Assembly: GCF_001746205.1 (NCBI RefSeq)
Contig: NZ_MDCO01000012.1
Coordinates: 801,075 to 865,074 of the forward strand
DNA length: 64,000 bases
From: Brachyspira hampsonii
GTDB lineage: Bacteria > Spirochaetota > Brachyspiria > Brachyspirales > Brachyspiraceae
Direction: 5' to 3'
Positions 16,535 through 25,258 of this stretch are shown here, piece after piece; positions within the stretch are counted from its first letter, which is position 1; every line of letters begins with the position of its first letter. Both the position numbers and the translations under genes were made by a program. Below the pieces are notes generated by a model, which was not told the origin of the DNA, made no database searches, and was given only the letters and a program-made list of their open reading frames with translations.

Positions 16535-19012
16535 ATGAATACAAATAAAAAAATAGCAAAATCTGTTTTAAGTAAAACACCGAATATAGAAAGATTTTTT
16601 CAATTAACTATAGCTATATTATTATATCTATTTACTCTGTTTTTGGTTTTTCCAACTTACATTCAAAAAGTTGATATACCTAATGTAGGCGATATAGTTA
16701 CAGAGCCTTTTATAGTAAAAAAGAATGTTAAGTATGAAAATAAAGCAGAAACTGAAAAACTTACATATTATACAGAAGCAACTATAGCTCCGATATTTGA
16801 TATGCCTAAAAATATAGAGTATGAAGCTCTATCTAAAATAAGCAATATGTTTTCTTTTATTAGAATATCTCATGATAATAATATTCCTATTGATGAAATA
16901 TATAATCAATTTCTTCTTATCTACGATGAGCCTATAAATAAGTCTGTATTCTCTAATGCTGTAGTTAGCGATCTTAATATAGGTTATGAGGCAAAAATAA
17001 TAGAAACAATTAAAGAGTTATTTGGAGTTGGAATTCTTTCAAGAGGAAATTTGAGTTCTGATACATTAAGTTTGATATTAAATAATGGTATATTTGTATA
17101 TAGTTATGATAATTATATAATAGAGGAAAGACTGCTTCCTAGAAATAGGGTTTTCTTTTTGGAAGATTTAAGAGTAGAACTTCCTTCAATCATAGGTACC
17201 AAATATAGAAATCTTAATATTAATCATATAAATTCTATATCAGCCATTGTAAATGCATTTCTGAAAGATAATTTAATATATAACTCTTCTAAAACAAAAG
17301 AGAAGATAAATGATGTTAAATCTAGTTTGGATCCTGTTTATAATTTGATAAAAAAAGGTTTCCCTATTTTAACAGTAGGAGAAAGAGTAACAGAAGAAAA
17401 AGCTGAATTGATTAGAAATTTATTCGGAAATAATTTTGGAGGATATAGTGTAGCTGTATTTACAGGACAGGCTTTATTTATTCTGATTCTTTTTTCATTT
17501 ATTGGGTTTATAATTTTTAAATATAAGATACCTTTCTATATAAATTTCAAAAATTTTATATTGTTTGCTATAGAGTATATTGTAATAGTTTCTGTAACTT
17601 ATCTTTTTTATAATCATGTTTCTTATAATTCATTAAATATTTATATTCCTTTTTATGTATATACATTCATTCCTATTTTCAGCATAATAAACTCTTTGCT
17701 TGGAGCTAAAAGAGGAATATCTTCTATAATAACATTATCTATAACTTTGCTTGCGGCAAATGTAGCACAGGCTGGTTTATTTGAAATATCAGCATTATTT
17801 CTAATATCTGTATTTGCTTCCATTTTGTCAAAAAAAATACATAATAGATATTCTATTCTTTTAATAGGTTTGCTTATAGGGGCATATTTAAGTATAATGT
17901 GTTTAATAGATGTATTATTGAATGACAATATAAAAATAAATTATTTAACTATTATATTTGCTTTTACAAGCGGTTTTGCACAGTCTATACTTGTTATGAT
18001 ATTTTTACCTATTATTGAATATGTACTTGAAACAGCTACTATATTCAGACTTCAGGAATTATCAGATTTGAATAATCCTCTTCTTAGAAAACTTCAAATG
18101 AATGCTCCTGGTACTTATCATCATTCTATAAGTATGGCAAATTTAGTAGAAACTATAGCAGAGGAAATAGGCGAAGATGCAAGGCTTGCATGTGTATCAG
18201 CATATTATCATGATATAGGCAAAATGGAGAATCCGCTTTATTATATAGAAAATAGTAATAAAACAGAAAATAGGCATAATAAATTAAAACCTACTCTTTC
18301 TGCTTCAATAGTAAAAGCACATATTCGTTTAGGGGTTGAAATGGCAAAAAAATACAGACTTCCTAAAGAAGTTATCGCCGCAATTAAAGAACATCATGGA
18401 ACAACATTAATAAAATATTTTTATGTTGAAGCTTTAAAAGAAAATCCTGATGTGGATATAAATTTATTCAGATATCCCGGACCTAGACCGCAGTCAAAAA
18501 TTACTGCTATATTGATGATATTAGATTCTATAGAAGCGGCAAGCAGATCTTTGGATTCTCCTAAAAGAGAGGATTTGGAAATGCTTATAGATCATATTGT
18601 AAATGATAAAATGTCTAGCGGCGAGTTAAATGACAGCGGACTTACTTTAAAAGATATAGAAATAATTAAAAAGATATCATTCCAACAGATTATGGCATCA
18701 TTGCATGAAAGGATTAAATATCCTGAACTTAATAATAATAATAATGATGAAAATGATAAAAATAAAGAAAATGAAGAAAATGAAGATGATAATAAAAAAG
18801 AAGAAAAAGATTCTAAAAAACAAATAGTTAAATACGCAAAAGAAAATGATAAAAAAACTAAAAATAATGTTGAAAAGATTAAAGAAAATATAAAAGAAAA
18901 AATAGCCAAAAAATTACCTCTAAAGCATAAAGGGGAAAAGGATGCAAAGGAATTGAAATATAATAAGGAAATTAAAGAGAGCAAGGAAAATAAAGAGTCG
19001 GTAAAAAAATAG
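16535..19012 (+). CDS. pgpH: 7TM-HD family phosphohydrolase (PgpH-type c-di-AMP phosphodiesterase)
   Basis: Membrane phosphodiesterase that in other bacteria degrades cyclic di-AMP. About 825 residues: an N-terminal membrane helix (about 22-43), an extracytoplasmic 7TMR-HDED domain (about 45-290), seven membrane helices (about 305-500), then a cytoplasmic HD domain with YHHSISMANLVE, SAYYHDIGKMENP and AIKEHHGTT, and a C-terminal tail of about 110 Lys/Glu/Asn residues of low complexity. A TTG at 16529 is an alternative start; ATG at 16535 was chosen. It sits between phoH and ybeY, the same neighbourhood as in Firmicutes, where this protein is encoded beside both. c-di-AMP activity is inferred from the family. 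Confidence 0.9.
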   Translation: MNTNKKIAKSVLSKTPNIERFFQLTIAILLYLFTLFLVFPTYIQKVDIPNVGDIVTEPFIVKKNVKYENKAETEKLTYYTEATIAPIFDMPKNIEYEALSKISNMFSFIRISHDNNIPIDEIYNQFLLIYDEPINKSVFSNAVVSDLNIGYEAKIIETIKELFGVGILSRGNLSSDTLSLILNNGIFVYSYDNYIIEERLLPRNRVFFLEDLRVELPSIIGTKYRNLNINHINSISAIVNAFLKDNLIYNSSKTKEKINDVKSSLDPVYNLIKKGFPILTVGERVTEEKAELIRNLFGNNFGGYSVAVFTGQALFILILFSFIGFIIFKYKIPFYINFKNFILFAIEYIVIVSVTYLFYNHVSYNSLNIYIPFYVYTFIPIFSIINSLLGAKRGISSIITLSITLLAANVAQAGLFEISALFLISVFASILSKKIHNRYSILLIGLLIGAYLSIMCLIDVLLNDNIKINYLTIIFAFTSGFAQSILVMIFLPIIEYVLETATIFRLQELSDLNNPLLRKLQMNAPGTYHHSISMANLVETIAEEIGEDARLACVSAYYHDIGKMENPLYYIENSNKTENRHNKLKPTLSASIVKAHIRLGVEMAKKYRLPKEVIAAIKEHHGTTLIKYFYVEALKENPDVDINLFRYPGPRPQSKITAILMILDSIEAASRSLDSPKREDLEMLIDHIVNDKMSSGELNDSGLTLKDIEIIKKISFQQIMASLHERIKYPELNNNNNDENDKNKENEENEDDNKKEEKDSKKQIVKYAKENDKKTKNNVEKIKENIKEKIAKKLPLKHKGEKDAKELKYNKEIKESKENKESVKK

Positions 19013-19018
19013 TATATT

Positions 19019-19444
19019 ATGAAAGTTAATGTTTTTAATGAAACTAATTATGATATAAATATAAAGTATTATAAGTATTTTTTGTATTATTCAGTAAAGA
19101 CTGCTGATATTTATGGGGAGGTTAATTTACTTTTTTGTGATGATGAATATATAAAAAATCTTAATAAAGAATTTAGAAATAAAGATAAAGCTACCGATGT
19201 ACTTACATTTCCTATGGGGGATATAAATGAAGGAGGAGATATAGTTATTTCTTATGAATGGGTAGCAGCCAGATACAGTGAAGAAAAGATAAAAAAAACT
19301 ATATTAAAATTGATTATTCATTCAATACTTCATTTAAAAGGAGTACATCATAATTACAGCAGAAAATCATTAATGGAAAATAATGAAAAGATGAAAGAAT
19401 TATATGAAAAGGTTGTAAAAACTATAAAGGAAAATAGATCATAA
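19019..19444 (+). CDS. ybeY: Endoribonuclease YbeY (rRNA maturation factor)
   Basis: Zinc-dependent single-strand endoribonuclease needed for 16S rRNA 3' processing and ribosome quality control. The 141 residues carry the family metal site IIHSILHLKGVHH, matching H-x3-H-x5-H with an extra His in place of the usual Asp-His, and the conserved N-terminal block NKEFRNKDKATDVLTFP. The gene follows pgpH by six bases and precedes tlyC, inside one operon. Confidence 0.93.
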   Translation: MKVNVFNETNYDINIKYYKYFLYYSVKTADIYGEVNLLFCDDEYIKNLNKEFRNKDKATDVLTFPMGDINEGGDIVISYEWVAARYSEEKIKKTILKLIIHSILHLKGVHHNYSRKSLMENNEKMKELYEKVVKTIKENRS

Positions 19445-19465
19445 ATTTTAAGGATACATATAAAA

Positions 19466-20293
19466 ATGCCAATACATAAATTAATATCTAAAATATTAAA
19501 GAAAAAAGATAATAATACTGATAAAAATAATTATGTAAATTTATCATCGTTAACAGAAGCAGAAAGAGAAATTATAACAAATACTATTGAATTAAAAACA
19601 AAAAGTGTGAGAGAAATAATGGTTCCTAGGGTTGATGTAGTTATGATACCTATAGAATCATCTTATGATAAGGTGATAAAGGCTTTTAATAAGGATAGAA
19701 ATTCTAGAATTCCTGTATACAAAGACGGAATAGATGATATAGTTGGTGTTTTGTATGTTAAGGATTTAATTGATAGCGAAGAAAAAAATTTTTCGCTTAA
19801 AAAAATTCTTCATAAGCCTCTATTTGTTCCAATATCAATTTCATTAATGGAATTATTAAAAAATTTCAGAGAAAAACAGATTCATATAGCTATGGTTGTT
19901 GATGAGTACGGCGGATTTTCAGGAATTGTTTCTATGGAAGATGTACTTGAGCAGATTATAGGAGATATAAGAGATGAATATGATGAGGAAGATGAAGAGA
20001 TAAAGAGTAATGATGACGGAACATATTTAGTTGATGCAAGAACTAGAATAGATGATTTCAATAAATATGATATACTTCCTCCTATACCAGATGATGAGGC
20101 AGACACTGTGGGAGGATTTTTATTTTCATATTTAGGAAGGCTTCCAAAAAGAAATGAAGATATAGAATATAATGGATATTCATTTACTGTTGTAGGTAAA
20201 AGCGGAAATATTGTTACTAAAATCCGAATAGAAAAATTAAAGAAAGATAATAATGAAAATAATGAAAATAAAGCGGAAGAAAATAAAGATTGA
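19466..20293 (+). CDS. tlyC: TlyC/CorC-type CBS-domain protein
   Basis: Soluble CBS-pair protein of the HlyC/CorC family; the Brachyspira hyodysenteriae homologue was named TlyC as a putative hemolysin, while proteobacterial relatives (YbeX/CorC) are tied to Mg2+/Co2+ efflux and ribosome function. The 275 residues show VREIMVPRVDVVMIP at the start of CBS1 (about 49-110), CBS2 (about 115-170, VVDEYGGFSGIVSMEDVLEQI), and a C-terminal CorC_HlyC domain (about 185-262) followed by a charged tail. There is no N-terminal membrane domain, so it is not itself a pore. Last gene of the phoH operon, with a strong terminator after it. Genuine hemolytic activity is doubtful. Confidence 0.9.
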   Translation: MPIHKLISKILKKKDNNTDKNNYVNLSSLTEAEREIITNTIELKTKSVREIMVPRVDVVMIPIESSYDKVIKAFNKDRNSRIPVYKDGIDDIVGVLYVKDLIDSEEKNFSLKKILHKPLFVPISISLMELLKNFREKQIHIAMVVDEYGGFSGIVSMEDVLEQIIGDIRDEYDEEDEEIKSNDDGTYLVDARTRIDDFNKYDILPPIPDDEADTVGGFLFSYLGRLPKRNEDIEYNGYSFTVVGKSGNIVTKIRIEKLKKDNNENNENKAEENKD

Positions 20294-20333
20294 TTTTATT
20301 ATCTAATAATATTTAGAGTAATGTATATTATAA

Positions 20334-20369
20334 AAGTCCTCATCTTATTTAGATGAGGACTTATTTTTA
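20334..20369 (+). terminator. Intrinsic terminator of the phoH-tlyC operon
   Basis: A perfect 12-bp stem AAGTCCTCATCT / AGATGAGGACTT (20334-20345, 20351-20362) with a five-base loop is followed by ATTTTTA. It lies 40 bases after the tlyC stop. Confidence 0.9.
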
Positions 20370-20551
20370 TTATTGCTAATAAAAATTGCTCGCCATTTTA
20401 CAAATGACAGGTACTCACAATTTTTATATTATTCCAAATAAGCATAATGGAATTGATTTTTATTATTGCTAATAAAAATTGCTCGCCATTTTACAAATGA
20501 CAGGTACTCACAATTTTTATATTATTATTCTAAATAAGCATAATGGAATTG
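20363..20551. repeat. Tandem duplication of the oppA gene tail and its terminator
   Basis: Two abutting copies lie at 20363-20455 (93 bp) and 20456-20551 (96 bp), differing only by one C/T change and one extra ATT. Each copy contains, on the minus strand, codons for QFHYAYLE and a stop, then a terminator-like inverted repeat ATAAAAATTG ... CAATTTTTAT (20379-20388/20418-20427 and 20472-20481/20511-20520). The right copy is the real 3' end of the oppA-type gene; the left copy is a detached tail. It is either a local tandem duplication or the remnant of a deleted tandem oppA paralogue. Confidence 0.9.
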
Positions 20552-22132
20552 ATATTCTTGCAAAGGTGTTAATACATAATCTTTTAATCTTTTGCTTACT
20601 AAAGTAGGATTTGAGGGATTGTATATAGGTATTAACAAATTATCTTCTGCTATTAATATTTTTTCAGCTTCATGCATAGCTTTCATTCTTATTTCCTGAT
20701 TAGCAGAATTTCTTGCAGCTTCAATATAATTATCAAATTGTTTATTGCTGTATCCTGAACTATTTTGGGATCTGTAGCTTAAATAATTTTCTAAGAAAGT
20801 CATAGGATCACTATAATCGCCAATCCATAAAGTTCTTATAAGCTGATAATTTTTTTCGCTTCTCATCTGCTGATAAGCTGCCCATTCCATAGATGATATT
20901 TGCAAATCAACCCCCAAATTCTCTTTCCACATCTGCTGAATTGCCTCTGCAACTTGTATATATACTAGATCTGCAGTAGTTTTATATTCAAGTACAGGAA
21001 AGCCCTCACCATTAGGGTATCCTGCTTCAGCCATTAATTGTTTAGCCATTTCTACATTATTAGAGTAAGCATCTTTTGATAAATCTATATATTCGCCTCC
21101 ATTTTCTCTGAAATCTCCCTGAACATCATAAGCACCCACAGGAACCCAAGCACTTGTAGGAGATTTAGCTGTAGGAACAATATTTTCCACTATATAGTTT
21201 CTGTCTATTGCCAATGATAATGCTTTTCTTATTCTTGTATCTTTCAATACTTCATCAGCTGCATTAATACCGAATGCAATAGTAGAAAAATACGGAGCAA
21301 TATTAACTATTCCTTCAGACTTTAATTTTTCTAAATCTTGTTCTATGATATAAACAGAAAAATCTAATGAACCGTCTTTAATTCCGGCTAATGCTAAAGT
21401 AGGATCTTTCATCATAACAAAAGTAATTTTTTCAGGTACTATATTATCTTTATTCCAATAGTTAGTATTTTTTACAACAACTATTTTTTCATCAGGGTTT
21501 CTTTCAGTCATAACAAAAGCACCATTTCCTATATAGCTTTCAGGGCTTAATGACCATTGATCTCCATACTGTTCTATTATATCTTTTCTTATAGGGGCAA
21601 ATATAGGATAAGTTAATATATCCAAGAAATAACCTGTAGGAGCTTCTAAAGTTATTTCTAAAGTATAATCATCAATAGCCTTTACTCCAAGCTCTTCAAC
21701 AGGAAGTTCGCTTGATAGTATTTTAACTGCATTTTTTATATATTCTATAAAAGAAGTATATTCAGCAGCACTTAGAGGGTTTGCTGCTCTTTGTAATGCA
21801 TATACAAAATCATCAGCTGTTACATTTTTTTTACCATCAGACCATTTGGCATTTGTTCTTAAATTAAAAGTATATACAAGTCCGTCATCAGAGATATTCC
21901 AACTTTCACAGGCTCCGGCTTGTAAATTCCCTGATTTATCTTTTGTGATTAAAGTTTCAAATACATGCCTTGGATATACGAAATCATTTCCGGATAATGT
22001 AGGGTCTATTGTTTTTGGTTCTTCCCCGGCATTAATGAATAATTCTTTACTGTTTCTGCTTTTAGATGATGAGCATGATAGTGCAAATATCATGATAAAG
22101 CTGATTGATATAATCAGTATTTTTCTAAACAT
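20525..22132 (-). CDS. Oligopeptide ABC transporter substrate-binding lipoprotein (OppA-like)
   Basis: Binds peptides outside the inner membrane and delivers them to an Opp/Dpp importer. The 535 residues start with a lipoprotein signal peptide whose lipobox is FALSC (Cys about residue 20), then the SBP_bac_5 fold: NAGEEPKTIDPTLSGNDF, AKWSDGKKNVTADDFVYALQRA, and the C-terminal FHYAYLE end. The ATG at 22132 was chosen over one 60 bases upstream because AAGGAAAATAAT precedes it and the lipoprotein signal begins there. No permease or ATPase genes are adjacent, so it is an orphan binding protein. Its last codons and terminator are duplicated downstream. Confidence 0.93.
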   Translation of the reverse strand: MFRKILIISISFIMIFALSCSSSKSRNSKELFINAGEEPKTIDPTLSGNDFVYPRHVFETLITKDKSGNLQAGACESWNISDDGLVYTFNLRTNAKWSDGKKNVTADDFVYALQRAANPLSAAEYTSFIEYIKNAVKILSSELPVEELGVKAIDDYTLEITLEAPTGYFLDILTYPIFAPIRKDIIEQYGDQWSLSPESYIGNGAFVMTERNPDEKIVVVKNTNYWNKDNIVPEKITFVMMKDPTLALAGIKDGSLDFSVYIIEQDLEKLKSEGIVNIAPYFSTIAFGINAADEVLKDTRIRKALSLAIDRNYIVENIVPTAKSPTSAWVPVGAYDVQGDFRENGGEYIDLSKDAYSNNVEMAKQLMAEAGYPNGEGFPVLEYKTTADLVYIQVAEAIQQMWKENLGVDLQISSMEWAAYQQMRSEKNYQLIRTLWIGDYSDPMTFLENYLSYRSQNSSGYSNKQFDNYIEAARNSANQEIRMKAMHEAEKILIAEDNLLIPIYNPSNPTLVSKRLKDYVLTPLQEYQFHYAYLE

Positions 22133-22306
22133 ATTATTTTCCTTAAATATAGTATCAGTTATCATAATACTATAATAACTTATATAATGCAATTATTTTT
22201 TACTAATAATAGTAATTTATTTATAATTAAAAATTATTAAAAAGTATTTTACTAAATATAGTAATTTTTGTTTTAAAATCAAAAATTAAATCGGAGATAT
22301 TATATT

Positions 22307-22996
22307 ATGAAGAAGATAGTTAGTATTTTATTTATTTTAATTTTATCCATTCCTCTTTATTCTCAGACTGCAAGATTTAAAAGACTTACTCCAGAGCAGT
22401 TAACTAATCTTGCAAATCCTAGAAGACTTTCACATAGAATATTTTATACAAAACCTTCTCAGGGACCTAATGCTAAATGGTTTGATGCTGTTAAAGAAGG
22501 AAATCTTGATGAGATAAAGAAAATGGTTGAGTCAGGTCAGGATATAGAAGTTCAGGACACATACAGTTTGAAACAGACTGCTTTAGGCTGGGCTGCTTTC
22601 ATAGGATATTTAGATGTTGTTCAGTATTTAGTATCTAAAGGTGCTAATCTTTATGCCGGCGATACTGCTGATGTTACAAGTGCTTTTAAATCTGCTATAC
22701 TTGGCGGAAATATAAAAATTATAGAGTATTTATATCCTTTATATAATGGCAAATTAGATCTTAATGAGCAGGATAAAAGAGACGGAGAAACAATGCTCAT
22801 GGTTGCTGCTGGAAACTCAAGAGAAGATGCCGTAAAATTTTTATTGGATAAAGGAGTTAATGTAAATATAGTAAGCAAGCAGTTAAATAAATCAGCATAC
22901 ACTTATGCATGCGAATCAAGAAATCAGAATATTATTAAAATGATATCAGATGCCGGCGGAATAAATGTACGAACAGGAAAGGCTTCTTGTCAGTAA
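22307..22996 (+). CDS. Exported ankyrin-repeat protein
   Basis: Probable periplasmic protein-interaction module. The 229 residues start with a signal peptide (MKKIVSILFILILSIPLYSQ) and contain four ankyrin units from about residue 60: NLDEIKKMVESGQDIEVQD, TALGWAAFIGYLDVVQYLV, an intermediate degenerate unit (SAILGGNIKIIEYL), and TMLMVAAGNSREDAVKFLL followed by a partial one. CGGAGA precedes the ATG. The gene is transcribed alone, divergently from the OppA gene, and has its own terminator. The partner is unknown. Confidence 0.85.
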   Translation: MKKIVSILFILILSIPLYSQTARFKRLTPEQLTNLANPRRLSHRIFYTKPSQGPNAKWFDAVKEGNLDEIKKMVESGQDIEVQDTYSLKQTALGWAAFIGYLDVVQYLVSKGANLYAGDTADVTSAFKSAILGGNIKIIEYLYPLYNGKLDLNEQDKRDGETMLMVAAGNSREDAVKFLLDKGVNVNIVSKQLNKSAYTYACESRNQNIIKMISDAGGINVRTGKASCQ

Positions 22997-23024
22997 TAGC
23001 AATAATAATTAAATACTAAATAAT

Positions 23025-23049
23025 GGGGCTTAATAAAAGCCCTATTTTT
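23025..23049 (+). terminator. Intrinsic terminator of the ankyrin gene
   Basis: Stem GGGCTT / AAGCCC (23026-23031, 23037-23042), extended by a G-T pair, with loop AATAA and then TATTTTTG. It lies about 28 bases after the stop. Confidence 0.8.
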
Positions 23050-23097
23050 GTATATACATATTAATTTAATAAAATTATTTACGATAATTATACTATT

Positions 23098-24042
23098 ATG
23101 AATAACAAGAACCGTTTTATTATATTTTCTACAGTAATTATTGTTCTAATAATAGTTTCTTTTTCATCTCTTATCGTTACTGCAAATATGAGAGTATCTG
23201 AAACTATAGTAAGAGAAAGCGAATTAAATAATACTGAAAGTCCTAGCAGAAAATTTAATGATATAATAGAAAATAGAAAGGTAAGAATACTTATAGATCC
23301 CGGACATAATGCAGCTACTAAAGGTGCTTTAGGGTATTTAGGTTATGAATATTATATGAATTTAAGGGTGGCAAGAGAATTAGCTAAAATACTTTCAGAG
23401 GATAATAGATTTGAATATTTTTTAAGCAGAGAAGGGGCATATTACAGCAGACCAATAAAAGAATATATGACTAATAATTATCAGGAACTTTTAGGTATAT
23501 ATAATACAAAAGTAAAAGGTGAAGAGCGAACTGGAAGATTGACTAGATATCAGACTTTAGAATTATATGCTATTAGACACTATGCTATAGATAATAATTT
23601 TGATTTGCTTTTAAGTATACATTTTGATTATATGCCTTATATAAGCAGAAGATCTAAAACTTCGGGTTTTCATGTTATAGTTAGTCCTTACAATAGAGAA
23701 TTCCCAGCTTCTATGCAGGTGGCTTATAAATTGTCTGAAAGAATGCAGGAGAAATATAAAATTTCACCTATAATAGGACATGATAGAGTGCTTCCTAATA
23801 CTGTATGGAAATTTTATGATAAAGAAGAGCTTATAAATAATGCCATATCATTAAGAGGATTAATAGTTATAGGTGATGCTTTTGAAAATGCTTATAATAA
23901 ACAGGAAATAAAAAAAGATGTTCCTTCTGTACTCATAGAATCTGCTTTTATACATGAATGGCAATTTGGAAGCAACAAAGCTGTAAAAGAATTAGCTAAT
24001 CAAATGTACTTAGCTTTAGTTGATATATATACTACAAAATGA
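23098..24042 (+). CDS. N-acetylmuramoyl-L-alanine amidase (Amidase_3 family)
   Basis: Zinc amidase that cuts the glycan-peptide bond of peptidoglycan outside the inner membrane. The 314 residues have an N-terminal signal/anchor helix (about 8-30), then the Amidase_3 fold from about residue 60: ILIDPGHNAATKGA (first zinc His), LLLSIHFDY (the S-I-H motif with second zinc His) and SVLIESAFIHEW (catalytic Glu). An insertion of about 60 residues lies between the first two motifs. There is no clear Shine-Dalgarno sequence. The gene is followed by a degenerate LytM protein, suggesting an enzyme/activator pair. Confidence 0.88.
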   Translation: MNNKNRFIIFSTVIIVLIIVSFSSLIVTANMRVSETIVRESELNNTESPSRKFNDIIENRKVRILIDPGHNAATKGALGYLGYEYYMNLRVARELAKILSEDNRFEYFLSREGAYYSRPIKEYMTNNYQELLGIYNTKVKGEERTGRLTRYQTLELYAIRHYAIDNNFDLLLSIHFDYMPYISRRSKTSGFHVIVSPYNREFPASMQVAYKLSERMQEKYKISPIIGHDRVLPNTVWKFYDKEELINNAISLRGLIVIGDAFENAYNKQEIKKDVPSVLIESAFIHEWQFGSNKAVKELANQMYLALVDIYTTK

Positions 24043-24121
24043 ACTATTTAACTGTTATTATATTATTGATTAAAAATCAATATTTTGTTAAAATAGCTAT
24101 AAAATAGGCAGCAGTAGAATT

Positions 24122-25021
24122 ATGTATATAAAACCTAAAAAAAAGAAAAATAATAAAAAATATATCAATAAAAAGACTAGCCCATTTCATTTGTTTTTTA
24201 ATAAAATCGGCAGATTTCTCACACATAGAATTTATTTTATGTTTATACCTCATTCTAAGAAGAAAACTAAAACCTTATCGCTTCCTGTATATTCTATTAT
24301 AATAATAGTATTAATAATTTCTTTATCCCTGCTTACAACTTTTTCTTTTCTTACAAAAAATACAGTTTTGGCTAGTAAAACTGAAGTGTTAAGCGGAAGT
24401 TATAAGGATAAATTATCTGAGATAAATTCGCTTGAAAATATATTCAGTTCTGTTGTTACTAATGACTATTATAGAAATGATATGTCTAATATTGCATCTC
24501 TAATGAAAGTAGATACAAATAATATTAATTTAGCAGCAAATTATGCAGATAATATTTTACTTATGAATTCAAGAGCCGAAGAGTTAGAAAAATTGAAAGT
24601 GTATTTAGATGAATTAAGGGCTAATATAACTTCAAAAAATAATGCATTAGAGCCAATACCTTCCATACTGCCTATAGATTCAAGATATGCTGTTATATCC
24701 AGACCTTATCAGGAAGGTTCTATTATATCAAAGGGAATAGGTTTTGAAACTATTGCTGGAACTCTGATTAGAGCTACTGCTTCCGGTACAGTTAATGATA
24801 TATCTTACAATAAGGATACGGGGTTTACAATTACAATTTATCATAGATTTGGTATTATTACCAGATACAGCGGGCTTGCTACTTCTTTAGTATCAGAAAG
24901 AATGGATGTAAAGAAGGGGGAAATATTAGGAAATGCCAAAACGGGTGTTTTTGAGTATGAATTAAGAATAGCTAGTGAATATGTTAATCCATTAATATTT
25001 ACAACAATGGAATATGAATGA
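24122..25021 (+). CDS. Membrane-anchored degenerate LytM/M23 protein
   Basis: The 299 residues have a Lys-rich cytoplasmic start (1-55), one membrane helix (about 57-80), a coiled-coil-prone stretch (about 90-180) and a C-terminal LytM-like beta domain (about 195-297; compare GTLIRATASGTVNDIS and HRFGIITRYSGL). All the usual zinc ligands seem absent: the first His motif reads SKGIGF, the Y-A-H position reads RYSGL and the H-x-H position reads YELRI. It is therefore probably not an enzyme but an EnvC/NlpD-like regulator, plausibly of the amidase encoded just upstream. Its stop overlaps the atpI start (ATGA). Confidence 0.75.
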   Translation: MYIKPKKKKNNKKYINKKTSPFHLFFNKIGRFLTHRIYFMFIPHSKKKTKTLSLPVYSIIIIVLIISLSLLTTFSFLTKNTVLASKTEVLSGSYKDKLSEINSLENIFSSVVTNDYYRNDMSNIASLMKVDTNNINLAANYADNILLMNSRAEELEKLKVYLDELRANITSKNNALEPIPSILPIDSRYAVISRPYQEGSIISKGIGFETIAGTLIRATASGTVNDISYNKDTGFTITIYHRFGIITRYSGLATSLVSERMDVKKGEILGNAKTGVFEYELRIASEYVNPLIFTTMEYE

Positions 25022-25248
25022 ATATAACTGAAAATAAAAAATTACAAAATGGAATAAAATATGCAGCACTTGGTGTTGAGTTTGGCAGTATGGTATTAGG
25101 TTTGACTTTTGTTGGATATTATGCTGATAAACATTTTAACAGTAAGCCTTTATTTACAATAATAGGCATATTCGTAGGTTTTGTCTCGGGGATTTATAGG
25201 CTTTATAAAATATCTAAGACTTTTGATAAAATTAATAAGAATAAATAA
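25018..25248 (+). CDS. atpI: AtpI/AtpZ-like small membrane protein
   Basis: Two-helix membrane protein of the AtpI/AtpZ type, in other bacteria encoded at the head of F-type ATPase operons and involved in c-ring assembly or Mg2+ supply. The 76 residues show helices at about 15-37 (ALGVEFGSMVLGLTFVGYYADKHF) and 43-65 (FTIIGIFVGFVSGIYRLYK), with the conserved G-x-x-x-G spacing. It is translationally coupled to the LytM-like gene. No ATP synthase genes are in the window, so the context does not explain its role. Confidence 0.75.
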   Translation: MNITENKKLQNGIKYAALGVEFGSMVLGLTFVGYYADKHFNSKPLFTIIGIFVGFVSGIYRLYKISKTFDKINKNK

Positions 25249-25258
25249 GGATAAAATA

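Noticed and set aside
20363-20455. Separate small gene in the left copy of the oppA tail repeat
   Set aside because: It contains only eight codons and a stop identical in sense to the oppA end, with no start.
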